Shown here in pieces: positions 22,203-23,769 of a stretch of 23,769 nt of DNA. A program made the translations under genes and the position numbers. The notes under the pieces are model-generated. The model did not search any database and had not been told where the DNA came from. It worked only from the letters and a program-made list of their open reading frames with translations. Position 1 is the stretch's first letter, and each line of letters opens with the position of its first letter. Origin of the DNA: Burkholderiaceae bacterium (GTDB lineage Bacteria > Pseudomonadota > Gammaproteobacteria > Burkholderiales > Burkholderiaceae); assembly GCA_023253905.1 (NCBI GenBank), contig JALREG010000002.1, positions 1 to 23,769 on the forward strand, in the 5' to 3' direction.

Positions 22203-23680
22203 GATTGCTGCCATCAGCCGTTCTCGTGTGAGCGGCAGATCTTTCACCCGGATTCCGAGCGCCTGTTTCAACGCGTTGCCGATGGCGGCGGCGGTGGGGC
22301 CGTGCGCGCATTCGCCGGCGCCAAGAGACGGCTCATCGGGCGCATCGATCAGCAGGACGTCGACCTGCGGCTGCGCCGAAAAATTGATGATGGGATACGC
22401 TGACCAGTCAACGCATAGCGGACCTTCCGCGCGGTCGATCCGCACGGATTCGAGAAGCGTCCAGCTGCAGGCCTGAATCGCGCCGCCTTCCAGCTGATTT
22501 CGAGCGCCGTCGGGGTTGATGACACACCCCAGGTCGGCCACGACGGTGAGTCGCCGTACGGTGATGGCTTGGGCGACTTCGATATCGGCGGCTACCGCAC
22601 ACCAGGCGCCAGAATTTTTGTAGTGGGCAAAGCCGATGCCGGTGCCGATAGCTGCCCCAGCGTGGCCGCTTGCCCGGGGGCCATGGTGTGAGTTCGCGAG
22701 TGTCTCGAGCACTCGGCGAGCGCGGGGGTGGTCAAGGTGGGCGAGCCTGAACATGATGGGAGACTGCCCGCTCAGTTCGGCCAGATCATCGATGGCAGAC
22801 TCGAGCGCGAAAACATTACCGAACGCACCGAGCGAGCGTAGCGCCGAGGTGCGAAGCGGCATAGTGCGAATCCGGTGGTTGGTGATTTTCATCTCACGAA
22901 AGCGATACGCCGGAATAGCGTTGCGCTCAGAACCGCCGCCCGCCGCAAGGCCGGCATTGACCGCTTCGCGGGGCTCGAACCGGTTTGAAGCAATTTCGGT
23001 AGCGGCGAGGAGCGTGGGTGTTGGCGCGCGACCGGGGCGAAGGCTGTGCCCTGCGCTCCAGACCTCATGCTCCCAGCGCGTGATGCGGCCGTCGTTCATC
23101 CAGGCGCGAATGCGCATGGTCATGGCCGAACCGATGGGTGCCCGGATCAGTTCATCGCGCCGCGACCAGAGCACGCGTACTGGCGCGCCGCAGGCCCGCG
23201 CAATGAGGGCGGCATCAAGGGCCACATCATCGGCTGCGTTGTGCCCATAGCAGCCAGCGCCCTCCACGTGATGCACGACGATATCGGTATCGGGGAAGAC
23301 GAGCGCCAGATCGGCGCGCAGGTTGTAAGGGCCCTGGCTGTGCGTCCAGACGTCGAGTCGCTGATCGGTCCATTGCGCGAGCGCGCAGGATGGCATGAGC
23401 GAGGCGTGAGCGATGAAGGGCTTGGTGAAAACGGCTTCATAGGTTGGGGTGTCAGGGGTGCCCGCGGCAACCTCGCCAGCCTGAATTGTGGTTCCTTTCA
23501 CGTCGTTGGTATCGGGGGCGTGCTCCGCAATGACTCGCGATTCAACGGGTTGTGCGCGCAGCCAGTCAGCGACGGTTTCATCGTCGAACGGCAACTCCGG
23601 CTGCTGCCAGCGGGTGCCTCCTCCTCGGCGGCCTGCTTCGCCAGCGTGACGGCCTTCGCGGCGACAGTGTCAGTAGCCAT
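22194..23680 (-). pseudogene. IorB-like molybdopterin-binding subunit, N-terminally short and frameshifted
   Basis: Relative of the iorB product but missing about 260 N-terminal residues. From ATG 23680 one frame reads 'MATDTVAAKAVTLAKQAAEE', which fits the iorB segment 'AVLASDEWSAIKASREVSV'. Homology then continues in another frame as 'RWQQPELPFDDETVADWL' and stays open to 22194. The switch lies at or just after a GAGGAGGAGG run (plus 23617-23626), and neither frame is open across the whole. The long frame keeps cofactor-domain features: 'GAGCYGHNAADDVALDAALIA', 'LRSLGAFGNVFALES', 'DLGCVINPDGARNQLEGGAIQ' and the catalytic Glu in 'LGAGECAHGPTAAAIGNAL'. A minimal intact frame is 22194-23594 (TTG start). 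A sequencing error at the repeat, or real decay, would both explain it. Confidence 0.65.
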
Positions 23681-23769
23681 CAGGAAACCTCACTCGGGGA
23701 CGGGGTGGCATCGCTCGGCGAGGGCGTGACGTCGCTCGGGGACGGTGACGGCTCGGGCTCCGGCGGTCC
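23680..23769 (-). CDS. C-terminal end of an unknown protein with Pro-Ser-Pro-Ser-Asp heptads
   Basis: The last 29 codons of a minus-strand frame that enters from the right edge. It is rich in Pro, Ser, Glu and Asp and ends in three seven-residue units, PSPSDVT, PSPSDAT and PSPSEVS (plus 23683-23745, 21 bases each). The TGA overlaps the ATG of the following frame (TGATG), as in a coupled operon. Synonymous changes among units (CCG/CCC, TCC/TCG, AGC/AGT) favour a translated sequence. The body of the protein is outside the window, so identity is unknown. Confidence 0.45.
   Translation of the reverse strand, partial: GPPEPEPSPSPSDVTPSPSDATPSPSEVS

Noticed and set aside
23594..23680. Programmed -1 frameshifting to make the second IorB
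   Set aside because: No classic slippery heptamer is visible at the GAG run, and the N-terminal domain is missing anyway, so mutation or sequencing error is the simpler reading.
1..23769. CRISPR array, tRNA, rRNA, insertion sequences or phage genes
   Set aside because: No regularly spaced repeats, cloverleaf-like segments, transposase motifs or phage structural genes were seen; the only tandem repeat is the coding 21-base unit at the right edge.

Overview
The window is GC-rich (about 60-65% by eye) accessory metabolism from a betaproteobacterium, most likely Burkholderiales. The main argument is four separate Bug-type solute-binding proteins of the tripartite tricarboxylate transporter (TTT) family within 10 kb, none next to TctA/TctB membrane genes. 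This expansion is characteristic of Bordetella, Achromobacter, Cupriavidus and relatives. Genus cannot be told from the sequence. I saw no rRNA or tRNA genes, insertion sequences, phage genes or CRISPR array.

Region 1 (1-6785, + strand) is one tightly packed operon that enters from the left edge. It encodes a NitT/TauT-type ABC importer (binding protein, ATPase, permease), a TRZ/ATZ amidohydrolase resembling 8-oxoguanine deaminase, a VAO-type FAD oxidoreductase, a Rieske non-heme iron oxygenase and a flavodoxin-fold NAD(P)H oxidoreductase. Most junctions are start/stop overlaps. The set reads as uptake and oxidative/hydrolytic breakdown of a small, probably nitrogenous cyclic compound; the substrate is not known.

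Region 2 (6792-10769, - strand) runs Bug protein, cupin, Bug protein, unknown 175-aa membrane-anchored protein, HTTM-like membrane protein. It is divergent from a LysR regulator (10905-11807). The gap holds a sigma70-like promoter with a palindrome between its -35 and -10, a likely LysR operator. Region 3 (11911-14148, +) is a Bug protein followed by a CaiB/BaiF (class III) CoA-transferase, suggesting carboxylate capture and CoA activation.

Region 4 (14314-17032, +) encodes a two-subunit molybdenum hydroxylase of the isoquinoline 1-oxidoreductase type (IorA [2Fe-2S] and Tat-exported IorB Moco subunit), ended by a hairpin. A fourth Bug protein faces it (17117-18106, -). Region 5 (18413-18622, +) is a cold-shock protein with a long structured leader. 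Its stop codon overlaps that of a convergent Asp/Glu-racemase-family gene (18619-19305, -), which is divergent from a complete TRAP transporter (DctP, DctQ, DctM; 19402-22187, +). The right end (22194-23680, -) carries the C-terminal two thirds of a second IorB-like Moco subunit, apparently frameshifted and lacking its N-terminal part. It is preceded by the tail of another gene ending in three Pro-Ser-Pro-Ser-Asp-type heptads.

Together the window is a collection of transport and oxidative catabolism modules for organic acids and probably N-heterocycles. No single module is proven novel. The most worthwhile leads are the region 1 pathway, the HTTM/175-aa pair, the cold-shock leader and the broken second IorB.
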